Shown here: positions 13,099-13,168 of the stretch, piece after piece
How the letters are laid out: every line of letters begins with the position of its first letter
Numbering within the stretch: position 1 is the stretch's first letter
Assembly (NCBI GenBank): GCA_016764835.1
Contig: JAESRD010000119.1
Span: forward strand, 1-13,168
DNA length: 13,168 bases
Direction of reading: 5' to 3'
Source: Paracoccaceae bacterium
GTDB lineage: Bacteria; Pseudomonadota; Alphaproteobacteria; Rhodobacterales; Rhodobacteraceae
Translations under genes and position numbers: made by a program
The notes under the pieces: generated by a model
The model's input: the letters and a program-made list of their open reading frames with translations, nothing else
What the model was told of the DNA's origin: nothing
Database searches by the model: none

Positions 13099-13168
13099 CC
13101 CGCGCTTTCATCAACTTGCAGACATATCGCATCGAGCGCAGCTGCAAGCTGCGCCTCGGCAGCCGCGC
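13080..13168 (-). CDS. Possible C-terminal end of a further minus-strand gene (partial)
   Basis: Reading the minus strand from the window edge gives an open frame of about 28 codons, alanine-rich (EAQLAAALDAICLQVDE), ending GVRPGP and a TAG at 13080-13082. Codon choice is plausible for this genome, but another minus frame is also open here, so this is weak. No family can be named. It would converge on the SDR gene, with 36 bp between the stops. Confidence 0.25.
   Translation of the reverse strand, partial: AAAEAQLAAALDAICLQVDESAGVRPGP

Noticed and set aside
1..13168. CRISPR array, insertion sequence or phage genes
   Set aside because: No regularly spaced repeats, transposase or integrase motifs, or paired terminal repeats with target duplications were seen.

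Overview
The window looks like chromosomal DNA from an alphaproteobacterium, most likely of the Rhodobacteraceae/roseobacter group. This is inferred from the moderately high GC content, clear GGAGG-type ribosome binding sites, and the gene types: a ThiB/ThiP thiamine transporter under a TPP riboswitch, a divergent YafY-type regulator/GST pair, and an adenine deaminase-AMP nucleosidase pair. No search was run, so the taxonomy is an estimate. I see no rRNA, tRNA, CRISPR array, insertion sequence or phage gene.

Layout. 1-1373 (minus): the start of thiP and all of thiB, led by a TPP riboswitch with a promoter that would start transcription at the edge of the aptamer. 1453-3015 (plus): aroC (chorismate synthase), then a small zinc-ribbon-like protein whose frame is broken by one missing base in an A run. 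2990-3685 (minus) and 3783-4409 (plus): a YafY-type HTH/WYL regulator and a glutathione S-transferase, divergent, sharing a 97-bp region with inverted and direct repeats. 4415-4444: convergent hairpin. 4449-5623 (minus): an operon of an ArsR-type regulator, an SRPBCC (AHSA1) protein and a DUF1761 membrane protein. Its promoter predicts a leaderless mRNA, and an 18-bp tandem duplication carries the stop codon of the SRPBCC gene. 5711-6848 (minus): ccdA and a thioredoxin-like protein with a twin-arginine leader, together a split DsbD-like reducing pathway. 6938-7819 (minus): an EamA/DMT-type exporter. 7908-8195 (minus): an HU-family protein with a strong terminator. 8329-11609 (minus): ade and amn, overlapping by ATGA, which would turn AMP into ribose 5-phosphate, hypoxanthine and ammonia. 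11610-12125: a 0.5-kb non-coding region with several symmetric elements. 12126-13043 (plus): an atypical SDR/epimerase-like protein. The right edge may hold the last codons of another minus-strand gene.

None of the coding genes is clearly a new system. The most unusual points are the structured 0.5-kb region upstream of the SDR gene, the in-frame duplication of a stop codon in the ArsR operon with its predicted leaderless regulator mRNA, the frameshifted zinc-ribbon gene, and the translationally coupled ade-amn pair.
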